Below, piece by piece: positions 20,973 to 28,510 of a DNA stretch of 29,197 nt; the stretch's first letter is position 1, and every line of letters begins with the position of its first letter. Origin of the DNA: an uncultured Eubacteriales bacterium (GTDB taxonomy: Bacteria > Bacillota > Clostridia > Oscillospirales > Acutalibacteraceae); assembly GCA_900316925.1 (NCBI GenBank), contig ONEU01000089.1, positions 1-29,197 on the forward strand. The letters are read 5' to 3'. The position numbers and the translations under genes are program-made. The notes beneath the pieces are model-generated. The model saw only the letters and a program-made list of their open reading frames with translations, searched no databases and was not told the DNA's origin.

Positions 20973-21416
20973 ATGCTGCAACAGAATCTGTATATCAACG
21001 CAAGAGCTGTGATCAGGGGAGATGACGAGAATCCCCGGCTGCATGGAGAGGTACGCTTCCGCCAGGCTGGGTGCTTTGTGCTGGTGACAGCCAGTATCAC
21101 GGGACTGCCGGGAAAGAGCTCACAGTTTTATGCCTTTCATCTTCACGAGGGGGAAAGCTGTGACGGAAAGGACTTTTCCGGATCGGGAGGTCATTATAAC
21201 CCGGAGGACGCACCCCATCCGCAGCATTCCGGGGATCTTCCGCCGCTGCTTTCGTATGGTAGCAGCGCTTATCTGTCCTTCCGGACAAACCGTTTTACCG
21301 TCAGGGAGCTGATCGGCAGGACGGTGGTGATCCACAGCGGCACGGATGATTTCCGTACACAGCCCTCCGGCGATTCCGGCAGGAAAATTGCCTGCGGGGT
21401 CATCCGCCGGGTATAA
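20973..21416 (+). CDS. Cu/Zn superoxide dismutase family protein, no signal peptide
   Basis: A 147-residue member of the Cu/Zn superoxide dismutase fold. Ligand positions by alignment to human SOD1: copper H56, H58, H74 and H121; zinc H74, H82, H85 and D88; disulphide C63-C141. All are present. The substrate-guiding arginine (SOD1 R143) falls on K138 (SGRKIACGV), with an arginine beside it. No signal peptide is visible, whereas bacterial SodC is usually exported, so it is probably cytoplasmic or not a classical dismutase. The start is ATG 20973, with GGAGGG six bases upstream; ATG 20967 abuts that site. Confidence 0.85.
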   Translation: MLQQNLYINARAVIRGDDENPRLHGEVRFRQAGCFVLVTASITGLPGKSSQFYAFHLHEGESCDGKDFSGSGGHYNPEDAPHPQHSGDLPPLLSYGSSAYLSFRTNRFTVRELIGRTVVIHSGTDDFRTQPSGDSGRKIACGVIRRV

Positions 21417-21417
21417 T
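21388..21417 (+). promoter_or_regulatory. Candidate promoter inside the 3' end of the SOD-like gene
   Basis: TTGCCT (21388-21393), 18-bp spacer, perfect TATAAT (21412-21417) spanning the stop codon. It would serve the small gene starting at 21456. Confidence 0.45.
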
Positions 21418-21455
21418 CCTTCGTTTTCTGATCATACTAACGGTGGGGTGATCGG

Positions 21456-21731
21456 ATGGCAAAGAAGGGTATGAAAAGACCTGAACGCACACACGTCAGG
21501 CCAAAGAACCGTCAGCCTGCTGTACCTGAATTACAGGGCGGAGCAAAACACCACCGTGAACCGGCACCGCCCATCATCCCAGGAACGTCAGCACCGTCGC
21601 AAAAGGTGTACCACACCGCTAAACCGCTGTCGGAACGGCCGATCTCGGAGGCGTATGCCGTCATCGACAACGATCTGGCAAGGGATAACCTCGAGAACGA
21701 CATTCCGGCAGCCGATCTGCAGGATCTGTAA
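21456..21731 (+). CDS. Small basic proline-rich hypothetical protein
   Basis: A 91-residue protein, strongly basic in the first third (MAKKGMKRPERTHVRPKNRQ), proline-rich in the middle and acidic at the C-terminus (DNDLARDNLENDIPAADLQDL). It lacks cysteines, membrane segments and any motif I recognise, and is probably largely disordered. A GGTGGGG ribosome binding site precedes ATG 21456, a promoter-like sequence lies upstream and a hairpin follows the stop, so it is likely a real, independently expressed gene. Function unknown. Confidence 0.65.
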   Translation: MAKKGMKRPERTHVRPKNRQPAVPELQGGAKHHREPAPPIIPGTSAPSQKVYHTAKPLSERPISEAYAVIDNDLARDNLENDIPAADLQDL

Positions 21732-21732
21732 G

Positions 21733-21772
21733 AAAGCCGCAGCCATGCATTAACAGGCATGACTGCGGCTTT
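21733..21772. terminator. Convergent hairpin between the small basic gene and tmcAL
   Basis: Outer 10-bp stem AAAGCCGCAG (21733-21742) with CTGCGGCTTT (21763-21772), and inner CATGC (21744-21748) with GCATG (21757-21761). T-runs are short on both sides, so it may act in both directions. Confidence 0.65.
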
Positions 21773-21783
21773 GTTCCGGTTGT

Positions 21784-22920
21784 TCAGGGGGATGACAGCA
21801 ATTGATACAGCGTGTCACAGCGATCCTCGATCTCCAGCAGATGTTTTCCGGCATCTGAGAGGGAGGAACGGTCGGCGTGACGCTGGACGACAGGCAGGGC
21901 AGCGGCGGTTTTCATCCGGCGCAGGGCTGCCTGTCCTTTTTCGTTGAAAGCAAGGACACGGAGGTACTGCGGTCCGATCTGAAAATCGGCGGAGGTAAGG
22001 TGAAGGAAGGCGTGGAGCAGGCTGCGGCGGAGCCGTGAGAGCGGATAGCGCTTGCATTTGGCGAGGGAGAGGATCCCGGCAGTAGTGGTTCCCTGCTGAA
22101 TGGCCTTGTACAGACGGTTCTCCAGTCCCTCACTCATCTCGGGGAGGGCGGCAAGCTCGGAGAGCGTCATGGTTTTCAGACGGTAGAACGTCAGCAGTGA
22201 GAGCTTTTCCAGCTGCCGCTGCCGATCCGGAGCGTTCCCGTAGAACGGAAGGGTGCTTTCCGGGACGTAGGGGGAGATATCGCCGCCGGCAGTGAGCATT
22301 TCCCGGAGTCCGGAAGCGGATGCGTAGCCGGAGCGGATATCCGTGCTGTCGTGGGGAGCGCCTACCCTTCGGACAGTATGAAGCTGCAGGGAACTGTTCA
22401 GCCGCCGGAGTGCCTTGGCATATTCAATGCCGAGGATATTATTGGGTTCCCGCAGCAGAGCGGCCGTCTCTTCGCCGAATACCTCCCGGACAGCCTGTTC
22501 CCTGGCAGCGGCAAAGGTCATGCCGGAGGAGAGCAGCTTCCGGAGCGGTTCCCGGATCCGGGGACTGAGAACGGCTTGTGAAGCCCGTTGAAGCGCTGCG
22601 ACGGAGCCGGATTCGCTGCCGAAACTGACGGTATCGCAGATACCGAGGGCGTCGAGATGAGCCATCCCGCCGTATGCAAAGCGTTCCGCACCGGCACAGG
22701 CAAAGACGGCAGGCAGTTCAATGACCAGATCGAGACCGTTTTCCAGGGCGGCTCTTGCCCTGTCGGCTCTGGACAGTACCGAGGGTTCGCCGCGCTGGGT
22801 GAAATGACCGCTCATACAGCCGATGAGACAGTCTGCACCTTCCTGCCGCAGCTGCTGCAAATGATAGCGATGTCCGTTGTGAAAGGGGTTGTATTCACAG
22901 ACAAGACCGGTGATATTCAT
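21784..22920 (-). CDS. tmcAL: tRNA(Met) cytidine acetate ligase
   Basis: Uses acetate and ATP to form N4-acetylcytidine at the wobble position of elongator tRNA-Met. The 378-residue protein (YlbM family) has an N-terminal HIGH-type nucleotidyltransferase motif NPFHNGH (11-17), GCMSGHFTQRGEPS, DLVIELPAVFACAGAERFA, REPNNILGIEYAKAL, and the C-terminal KCKRYPLSRLRR and HAFLHL blocks. ATG 22920 has AGGAG nine bases upstream. The neighbouring ackA gene handles acetyl phosphate/acetate, and in several Clostridia the two genes lie together, here divergently. Confidence 0.93.
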   Translation of the reverse strand: MNITGLVCEYNPFHNGHRYHLQQLRQEGADCLIGCMSGHFTQRGEPSVLSRADRARAALENGLDLVIELPAVFACAGAERFAYGGMAHLDALGICDTVSFGSESGSVAALQRASQAVLSPRIREPLRKLLSSGMTFAAAREQAVREVFGEETAALLREPNNILGIEYAKALRRLNSSLQLHTVRRVGAPHDSTDIRSGYASASGLREMLTAGGDISPYVPESTLPFYGNAPDRQRQLEKLSLLTFYRLKTMTLSELAALPEMSEGLENRLYKAIQQGTTTAGILSLAKCKRYPLSRLRRSLLHAFLHLTSADFQIGPQYLRVLAFNEKGQAALRRMKTAAALPVVQRHADRSSLSDAGKHLLEIEDRCDTLYQLLSSP

Positions 22921-22986
22921 GGCTTCACGCTCCTGCTTTCTGCTTTTCTGAAAAAAAGTGTCATCAAGACGAAAAAAATGTTGAAT

Positions 22987-23035
22987 TTGTCGGGGCTTTG
23001 TATTATCATTATAATATAAAATTAAATTTTTGCAA
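22987..23035. promoter_or_regulatory. Overlapping divergent promoters of ackA and tmcAL
   Basis: Plus strand: TTGTCG (22987-22992), 17 bp, TATAAT (23010-23015), for ackA. Minus strand: TTGCAA (23030-23035), 16 bp, TATAAT (23008-23013), for tmcAL. The two -10 elements are almost superimposed, so polymerase could occupy only one at a time. The plus-strand promoter is the more secure call. Confidence 0.55.
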
Positions 23036-23058
23036 TCAAAAACAGGAGGGACAAACCC

Positions 23059-24261
23059 ATGAAAATTTTGGTTATCAACGCAGGCAGCTCATCCATGAAA
23101 TATCAGCTCATTGATATGACCGATGAAAGCGTTCTGGCAAAAGGCAACTGTGAGAGGATCGGTGCGGGCGGACATTTCAAGCACTCCACCGGTGACGGCA
23201 GAGTCTATGAGACCGATGTGGTTATGAACAATCACACCGAGGCCTTTGTGCAGATCAAGAATGCGCTGCTCAGCGAGGAATACGGCGTTATCAAGCAGCT
23301 TGACGAGGTGGCCGCTATCGGTCACCGTATTGTGCAGGGCGGTGCGCTGTTCAGCGAGTCTGTGATCGTCACCGAGGATGTTATCAAGGGCATTGAGAGC
23401 CTGATCCCGCTGGCTCCGCTTCACAATGCGGCTCATGTCCAGGGCATCCGTGCCTGCCTGGAGGTATTCGGCAAGGATGTGCCGGAGGTAGTGGTATTCG
23501 ATACCGCTTTCCATTCCACTATGCCGGAGAAAGCCTTCATCTATCCCGTTCCCTACGAGTATTATGAGAAGTATGCCGTGCGCCGCTACGGCTTCCACGG
23601 AACCTCCCACCGTTATGTTTCCCACCGCTGTGCTGAACTGATGGGCAAGGATATCAAGGATATCAAGATGATTACCTGCCATCTGGGCAACGGCTCTTCC
23701 ATCACCGCAATCAAGGACGGCAAGGTGGTTGACACCAGCATGGGTCTGACGCCTCTTGACGGTATTATGATGGGTACCAGAACAGGTTCTCTCGATCCTT
23801 CCGTGGTGACCTTCATTGCCGAGCAGGAGCATATTTCTCCCTCCGATATGGATACCCTGCTCAACAAGAAGTCCGGCTTCCTGGGTATTTCCGGCGTTTC
23901 CTCCGATGACCGTGATGTGTGTGCGGCTGCTGAATCCGGCAACAAGAGAGCACAGCTTGCCATTGACATCCTGGAGTATGACATCCTGAAATACATCGGC
24001 AGCTATACGGCTGTTCTCGGCGGCGTGGACGCTATCGTCTTTACCGCCGGTATCGGTGAGAACCAGAGCTCCCACCGTGAGAATGTCTGCCGTCAGCTTG
24101 CATTCATGGGCGTGAAGATCGACGAGGAGCTGAACAGAAAGGCAATCCGCGGTGTTGAGGCAAAGATTTCCACACCGGATTCCACCGTAGAGGTATTCGT
24201 CATCCCCACCAACGAGGAGCTTGTCATTGCCCGTGACACCATGGCTCTTGTTACCAAATAA
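23059..24261 (+). CDS. ackA: Acetate kinase
   Basis: Interconverts acetyl phosphate plus ADP and acetate plus ATP, the ATP-yielding last step of acetate fermentation. The 400-residue length is typical. ASKHA-fold motifs: MKILVINAGSSSMKYQL (Asn7 binds Mg/phosphate), AIGHRIVQGG, FDTAFHSTMPEKAFIYPVPYEYY, RRYGFHGTSHRYVS, ITCHLGNGSSITAIKDGK, TRTGSLDPSV, and FTAGIGENQSSHRE. ATG 23059 has AGGAGG nine bases upstream. No phosphotransacetylase gene lies nearby in the window. Confidence 0.98.
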   Translation: MKILVINAGSSSMKYQLIDMTDESVLAKGNCERIGAGGHFKHSTGDGRVYETDVVMNNHTEAFVQIKNALLSEEYGVIKQLDEVAAIGHRIVQGGALFSESVIVTEDVIKGIESLIPLAPLHNAAHVQGIRACLEVFGKDVPEVVVFDTAFHSTMPEKAFIYPVPYEYYEKYAVRRYGFHGTSHRYVSHRCAELMGKDIKDIKMITCHLGNGSSITAIKDGKVVDTSMGLTPLDGIMMGTRTGSLDPSVVTFIAEQEHISPSDMDTLLNKKSGFLGISGVSSDDRDVCAAAESGNKRAQLAIDILEYDILKYIGSYTAVLGGVDAIVFTAGIGENQSSHRENVCRQLAFMGVKIDEELNRKAIRGVEAKISTPDSTVEVFVIPTNEELVIARDTMALVTK

Positions 24262-24288
24262 GATATCACACAGCTCAATCAAATAAAA

Positions 24289-24321
24289 AAGGCACGGTTG
24301 TTCTATGAACAGCCGTGCCTT
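24289..24321. terminator. Bidirectional terminator between ackA and the membrane-protein gene
   Basis: A 15-bp stem (24289-24303 with 24307-24321, one G-U) with a TAT loop. A6 on the left (24285-24290) gives a U-run on the minus transcript; the plus side is weaker (TTGTATTTC). The arm GGCACGG is shared with other hairpins in the window. Confidence 0.82.
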
Positions 24322-24343
24322 GTATTTCATTCAGGAAGCAGAA

Positions 24344-25471
24344 TCAGAGCAGGTTGATAACATTAACGGGAGCATCCTTGGGGACACGAATGAGGGAGAC
24401 GACCACTTCGCTAACCTGCTGCTGGCCGGAGCCCGTTTTTTCGGGATAGGCAATCTCCGGAACGATCTTGGTTCCTTCCGGCTTCTGGCTGATGCTGGCG
24501 ATTTTAAAATCCAGAACGGGTCCGTCGGGATAGGTGGTATAGACGATCAGGTTGTAATCCCGGAAAAACTGCTTGTCAAATGTCCAGTCGCACTTTTCAA
24601 CGGTTTCTCCCAGCAGCATCCCCAGTTCGTTTTTTATGTCGTCGGGTTCCTCGTGGTAGTTGGGCTCCACCACACGGAAGGGGTTGTTATCGGATTCGTA
24701 TTCATGGAACGCGAAATAGAACTCTTCTTCGTTTGTGAGCTTCTGTGTGAAGATATGGTAGGAATATAAGTCAAGATCCGTGGTGACAAAGGTGAGTTCA
24801 TCGGAGCCCCTGCCAATGGGATGGGGCGTGAGGACATACGACCGTGCCTCGAAGGGACAGTCCTGTTCGATCACCGTTGTGCGGAGATTGTTCGCGGCGG
24901 TCAGCAGCAGGAGCACGCCCATAAGCGGCAGCATCAGCTTCTTGGTGGATTGATTGCAGTGGATGAGGGTCAGGATGATCGGGACAAGCGACAGGAGCAT
25001 CATCGTGATGACGATATATTTGTTTGGAACGGCGAGGGAACCAAGCGTCAGAATCTGGAAGGGAATGTAGAAAAACAACAGCTTGAGCTGGATCCGGTCC
25101 GATTCCAGACCGGCAATGTGGATGCTGTAATGGATGAGCTTGGCAACGAACAGGACGATCAGAGCCAGGCTGAAAACCTGTGCGAAGATGACGGAGGTGG
25201 GCGGCGTGAGAAAGGGGACACCGAAATTCATCGCCGTTTTCGTCAGCAGGGGAAAGAAGGGGTAGCTGAGGACCGCACCAACCACACACAGCAGAATGAG
25301 CTTGTTGCGCTGCCGGCTTTTATCGGTCGGCGGAAGGGGAAGCTCTTCTTCTTCCAGACGCTTTTTCCGTTCTCCGCGGATATTGTAGGGATCGTCGTCA
25401 AAGGGGTTTTTGGTTCCGTCCTCATTATGGTACAGGCGAACGGGAACGTCATTTTCGGGATGTTCGTTCAT
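24344..25471 (-). CDS. Hypothetical multi-pass membrane protein with extracellular C-terminal domain
   Basis: A 375-residue protein I do not recognise. The N-terminal 55 residues are charged and cytoplasmic (NEHPENDVP, RKKRLEEEELPLPPTDKSR). Four to five hydrophobic segments then span about 56-210 (KLILLCVVGAVLSYPFF; IFAQVFSLALIVLFVAKL; LLFFYIPFQILTLGSLA; YIVITMMLLSLVPIIL; LMLPLMGVLLLLTAA). A soluble domain of about 165 residues (FHEYESDNNPFRVVEPNYHEEP) ends the protein. ATG 25471 has AAAGGAG upstream and follows the fumarase beta gene by 19 bases, so it is probably on the fumarase transcript; a functional link is not evident. Confidence 0.75.
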   Translation of the reverse strand: MNEHPENDVPVRLYHNEDGTKNPFDDDPYNIRGERKKRLEEEELPLPPTDKSRQRNKLILLCVVGAVLSYPFFPLLTKTAMNFGVPFLTPPTSVIFAQVFSLALIVLFVAKLIHYSIHIAGLESDRIQLKLLFFYIPFQILTLGSLAVPNKYIVITMMLLSLVPIILTLIHCNQSTKKLMLPLMGVLLLLTAANNLRTTVIEQDCPFEARSYVLTPHPIGRGSDELTFVTTDLDLYSYHIFTQKLTNEEEFYFAFHEYESDNNPFRVVEPNYHEEPDDIKNELGMLLGETVEKCDWTFDKQFFRDYNLIVYTTYPDGPVLDFKIASISQKPEGTKIVPEIAYPEKTGSGQQQVSEVVVSLIRVPKDAPVNVINLL

Positions 25472-25490
25472 AGGGGCTCCTTTCCGGCTG

Positions 25491-26015
25491 CTATTTTACA
25501 AGCACACTGTTTCCGGCGGCGTCAATGGCTACGATAGCGGGAAAATCCACTACTTCAAAGCGGTAGATGGCTTCCGTGCCCAGGTCTTCATACGCCAGGA
25601 TCTCGGCGCTCCTGATACTGCGGGAGATCAGTGCCGCAGCTCCGCCGATGGCAGCAAAATAGACAACGCCGTTCTTTACCATGGAGTCAATGACCTCCTG
25701 GCTGCGGGCACCCTTGCCGATCATGCCCTTCAAGCCCCTGTCCAGCAGGGCAGGCGTATATTTATCCATGCGGTAGCTGGAGGTGGGACCGGCAGGCCCT
25801 ACGGCATGGCCGGGTTTTGCAGGTGCGGGGCCTACATAGTAGATGACTTCGCCCTCAATGCTCACGGGCAGCGGCTTTCCCTGTTCGATGAGTTCAAACA
25901 GACGCTTGTGGGCAGCGTCCCGCCCGGTAATCACGGAACCGGTGAGCAGTACGCTGTCACCTGCGTGCAGGTCTTTGATCGTCTCGTCTGTCAGCGGCAG
26001 TTGTATTCTTTTCAT
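25491..26015 (-). CDS. Fumarate hydratase class I, beta subunit
   Basis: C-terminal-domain subunit of a two-subunit [4Fe-4S] fumarase (Fe-S type hydro-lyase, tartrate/fumarate beta family), interconverting fumarate and malate. 174 residues: LHAGDSVLLTGSVITGRDAAHKRL, GEVIYYVGPAPAKPGHAVGPAGPTSSYRMD, IGKGARS, VYFAAIGGAAALISRSI, YEDLGTEAIYRFEV. L(+)-tartrate dehydratase is a close relative and cannot be fully excluded. ATG 26015 has GAGGTGA upstream; earlier in-frame codons fall inside the alpha-subunit gene. It lies ten bases after the alpha subunit. Confidence 0.92.
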   Translation of the reverse strand: MKRIQLPLTDETIKDLHAGDSVLLTGSVITGRDAAHKRLFELIEQGKPLPVSIEGEVIYYVGPAPAKPGHAVGPAGPTSSYRMDKYTPALLDRGLKGMIGKGARSQEVIDSMVKNGVVYFAAIGGAAALISRSIRSAEILAYEDLGTEAIYRFEVVDFPAIVAIDAAGNSVLVK

Positions 26016-26025
26016 GGCAGTCACC

Positions 26026-26877
26026 TCAAATCTCAATTTCTTTGTGTCTGGCGGCATGGCAGCAGATATTGACCGCCACCGGCATTCCGGCAATATGGGT
26101 GGGGAATGTCTCGATATTCACTCCCAGAGCCGTACAGCTGCCCCCCAGTCCGGCCGGACCATAGCCCATCCGGTTGATAGCGGTGAGCAGCTCGTCTTCC
26201 AATTCGGCGTAACGCTGATCCGCATGATGGGTGTTGATGGGACGCAGGGTTGCTTTTTTTGCCAGCATGGCAGCCTTTTCAAAGGTGCCGCCGATACCCA
26301 CGCCGACGACAATGGGCGGACAGGGGTTCGGACCGGCATAGTGCACGGTGTCCAGGATGAACTGCTTTACCCCTTCCAGCCCTGCGGAGGGGGTGAGCAT
26401 CCTGACAGCGGACATATTTTCGCTGCCAAAGCCCTTGCAGCCGCCGAGAATCTTGATGGTGTTTCCCTTGACGATGGTAGTGTAGAGGATGGCAGGGGTG
26501 TTGTCCTTGGTGTTCACACGGTCAAAGACGGGATCGTCCACCACCGATTTACGCAGATAGCCGTCAATATAGGCGCGTCTCACACCCTCCTGCACGGCGT
26601 CCTCAAAGCTGCCGTTCTCGATGACCACATGGTCGCCGTATTCAATGAACAGCACCGCCATGCCGGTGTCCTGACAGATGGGGACCTCCTCCGAGGAGGC
26701 AATGCGGTGGTTCTCCAGAAGCTGTGACAGCACGCTTTTCCCGGTTTCGGAGGTTTCCGTTTCCTTTGCTTCTTCCAATGCATGGAGGATATCGCTGCCG
26801 ATATAATAATTCATGTCCATAAAGAGTTGTCTGACTGCCGCGGTGATTTCTGCGGCTTCAATGGTTCTGATATCCAT
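26026..26877 (-). CDS. Fumarate hydratase class I, alpha subunit
   Basis: N-terminal-domain subunit that binds the catalytic [4Fe-4S] cluster of class I fumarase. 283 residues, with three candidate cluster cysteines in conserved settings: VPICQDTGMAV (C68), LGGCKGFGSENMS and LGGSCTALGV. Also visible are AGPNPCPPIVVGVGIGG and INTHHADQRYAELE. The separate alpha and beta genes and the oxygen-labile cluster fit an anaerobe. The start is ATG 26877, with AAGGAG upstream; a 17-residue in-frame extension lacks a site. A strong promoter lies about 40 bases upstream. Confidence 0.93.
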   Translation of the reverse strand: MDIRTIEAAEITAAVRQLFMDMNYYIGSDILHALEEAKETETSETGKSVLSQLLENHRIASSEEVPICQDTGMAVLFIEYGDHVVIENGSFEDAVQEGVRRAYIDGYLRKSVVDDPVFDRVNTKDNTPAILYTTIVKGNTIKILGGCKGFGSENMSAVRMLTPSAGLEGVKQFILDTVHYAGPNPCPPIVVGVGIGGTFEKAAMLAKKATLRPINTHHADQRYAELEDELLTAINRMGYGPAGLGGSCTALGVNIETFPTHIAGMPVAVNICCHAARHKEIEI

Positions 26878-26916
26878 AGTGTTCTCCTTCCTTGCCAATG
26901 AGATCGTATCACCTCT

Positions 26917-26945
26917 ATTATAGGACAAGAATCGCGCATTTTCAA
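26917..26945 (-). promoter_or_regulatory. Sigma-A-type promoter for the fumarase operon
   Basis: On the minus strand TTGAAA (26940-26945), 17-bp spacer, perfect TATAAT (26917-26922), 40 bases from ATG 26877. Confidence 0.8.
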
Positions 26946-27001
26946 TGAAAAAGAAGGAAAAGGATTCCGATTTTTTTGCGAAAAAAGTTGGTTGACGGCT
27001 A

Positions 27002-27030
27002 TTGTATCGTTGTGTGCTTTATGCTACAAT
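27002..27030 (+). promoter_or_regulatory. Promoter for the zinc-ribbon membrane protein
   Basis: TTGTAT (27002-27007), 17-bp spacer, TACAAT (27025-27030) preceded by TGC (extended -10), 45 bases from ATG 27076. It is divergent to the fumarase promoter. Confidence 0.65.
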
Positions 27031-27075
27031 ATTTTTGTCAGGAATTAACACGATCTTTGAAAGGAGGGCGTCAGT

Positions 27076-27555
27076 ATGACCTGCAAAAACTGTGGTGCCG
27101 ATGTCGGCATTGAATATCGTCTGTGTCCTTACTGCCGCACAGAACTGGATTATCCTGAGCGTGAAAGACCCGTCATTATCAATAATTACTATACACAGAA
27201 TCCGGTTGCTCCCCGTCTCCAGCCCATGCAGCAGCCGGTACAGAATAATAACCCGTACAGAATGAACTGGAACCCCGCCGTGAACGAGATGCGGGCGCAG
27301 ATTGACAAGGCCGCCACTTCGGCACTGATCTTCTCTATTCTTGGTTTGCTGCTGGGACTGTTTATTCTCAGAATCATTTTTGCCTGTATCGCATTGTCAA
27401 ATGCCAAAAAGGCAACGCAGCTTTCAAATGAGTACAGACTGCCGCTTCCGGCCTCTGTCAAGGCTGCCAATGTCATAGCCATCATTTCTATGATACTGGG
27501 TATTCTCATTTTTGCTTTCACGTTGATCTCCTGCTTCAGAGTTACCAACCAATGA
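27076..27555 (+). CDS. Zinc-ribbon protein with two membrane segments
   Basis: A 159-residue protein. Residues 3-20 form a zinc ribbon (CKNCG and CPYC knuckles). An Asn/Gln/Pro-rich linker follows (IINNYYTQNPVAPRLQPM and onwards), then a transmembrane segment (about 86-108, LIFSILGLLLGLFILRIIFACIA), a short loop (NAKKATQLSNEYRLP) and a second segment (about 132-153). The arrangement resembles DUF4190-like membrane proteins fused to a zinc ribbon, common and uncharacterised in Firmicutes. GAAAGGAGG precedes ATG 27076. It has its own promoter and terminator. Confidence 0.82.
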   Translation: MTCKNCGADVGIEYRLCPYCRTELDYPERERPVIINNYYTQNPVAPRLQPMQQPVQNNNPYRMNWNPAVNEMRAQIDKAATSALIFSILGLLLGLFILRIIFACIALSNAKKATQLSNEYRLPLPASVKAANVIAIISMILGILIFAFTLISCFRVTNQ

Positions 27556-27581
27556 CAGGAACCGGATGTCCCGGATTTCAG

Positions 27582-27607
27582 GCCGCCGCCTTGCCGGCGG
27601 CTTTTTT
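27582..27607 (+). terminator. Intrinsic terminator
   Basis: GCCGCCG (27582-27588) pairs with CGGCGGC (27595-27601) around a six-base loop, followed by TTTTTT (27602-27607). Confidence 0.88.
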
Positions 27608-27680
27608 GCGCTCTGTCGGCGAATCACGGAGGATGTGGGAAAAACTGTCTATGAGAAATGATAAAATTCAAAAATATGTG

Positions 27681-27709
27681 TTGAAATTTTCTGAAAAAAA
27701 TATTATAAT
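27681..27709 (+). promoter_or_regulatory. Sigma-A-type promoter for the Fe-S scaffold gene
   Basis: TTGAAA (27681-27686), 17-bp spacer, perfect TATAAT (27704-27709). The expected start near 27716 leaves a leader of about 98 bases before ATG 27814. Confidence 0.82.
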
Positions 27710-27715
27710 CAAATA

Positions 27716-27813
27716 TGACAGGGGGAAGACTTACTCCCGCGGAGAACTCTGTTTTCCGCAAAGTTCATGAGAGCTGTTTGTTTTAATGAACGGATCAACG
27801 AAAGGAGATTACA
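27716..27813 (+). promoter_or_regulatory. Structured 5' leader of the Fe-S scaffold gene
   Basis: About 98 bases with two possible hairpins: GCGGA (27739-27743) with TCCGC (27755-27759), and GTTCAT (27763-27768) with ATGAAC (27786-27791). The latter ends ten bases before the AAAGGAG site (27801-27807). No known riboswitch consensus was recognised. Confidence 0.4.
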
Positions 27814-28506
27814 ATGATTTACACAAAAGAAGTTGAACTGATGTGCCCCGTTGCAAAGGGCGCAAAGCATGAGCCGGCTCCGATCCCGGAAGAAGGAAAA
27901 TGGGTACATGCAAAGCAGATCGGCGATATTTCCGGTTTTACACACGGAGTGGGCTGGTGTGCTCCTCAGCAGGGCGCCTGTAAGCTGTCGCTCAACATTA
28001 AGAATGGTATTATCGAAGAGGCTCTGGTGGAGACCATCGGCTGCTCCGGTATGACTCACTCTGCCGCTATGGCTGCTGAGATCCTCCAGGGTAAGACGAT
28101 CCTCGAAGCTCTGAATACCGACCTCGTTTGCGACGCTATCAACACCGCTATGCGTGAGCTGTTCCTGCAGATCGTATACGGCAGAAGCCAGAGTGCTTTC
28201 TCCGATGACGGTCTTGCAATCGGCGCAGGCCTTGAGGATCTGGGCAAGGGTCTGAGATCTCAGGTTGGTACTATGTACGCTACCAAGGAAAAGGGCGTTC
28301 GTTATCTGGAAATGGCTGAGGGCTATGTCACAGGTATCGCTCTTGACGAGAACAACGAGGTTATCGGCTATCAGTTCGTCAGTCTCGGAAAGATGACAGA
28401 TTTCATCAAAAAGGGTGACAGCCCGAATGAAGCCTGGGAAAAAGCAAAGGGTCAGTACGGCCGTGTTGCTGACGCTGTAAAAATTATCGATCCGAGAAAG
28501 GAGTAA
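27814..28506 (+). CDS. NifU/IscU-like iron-sulfur cluster scaffold protein, divergent
   Basis: A 230-residue protein whose middle resembles the NifU/IscU scaffold fold: GACKLSLNIKNGIIEEALVETIGCSGMTHSAAMAAEILQGK parallels the IscU blocks around its first and second cluster cysteines (here C56 and C77). The usual third ligand motif (HCS) is not present; the matching region reads VYGRSQSAFSDDG. Extra cysteines occur at C11, C49 and C106. An N-terminal extension of about 48 residues and a C-terminal part (YATKEKGVRYLEMAEGYVTG, IGYQFVSLGKMTDFI) are unlike classical IscU. It forms a tight pair with the following gene (four-base gap). Cluster assembly is inferred from fold and naming habit only. Confidence 0.82.
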   Translation: MIYTKEVELMCPVAKGAKHEPAPIPEEGKWVHAKQIGDISGFTHGVGWCAPQQGACKLSLNIKNGIIEEALVETIGCSGMTHSAAMAAEILQGKTILEALNTDLVCDAINTAMRELFLQIVYGRSQSAFSDDGLAIGAGLEDLGKGLRSQVGTMYATKEKGVRYLEMAEGYVTGIALDENNEVIGYQFVSLGKMTDFIKKGDSPNEAWEKAKGQYGRVADAVKIIDPRKE

Positions 28507-28510
28507 GACA

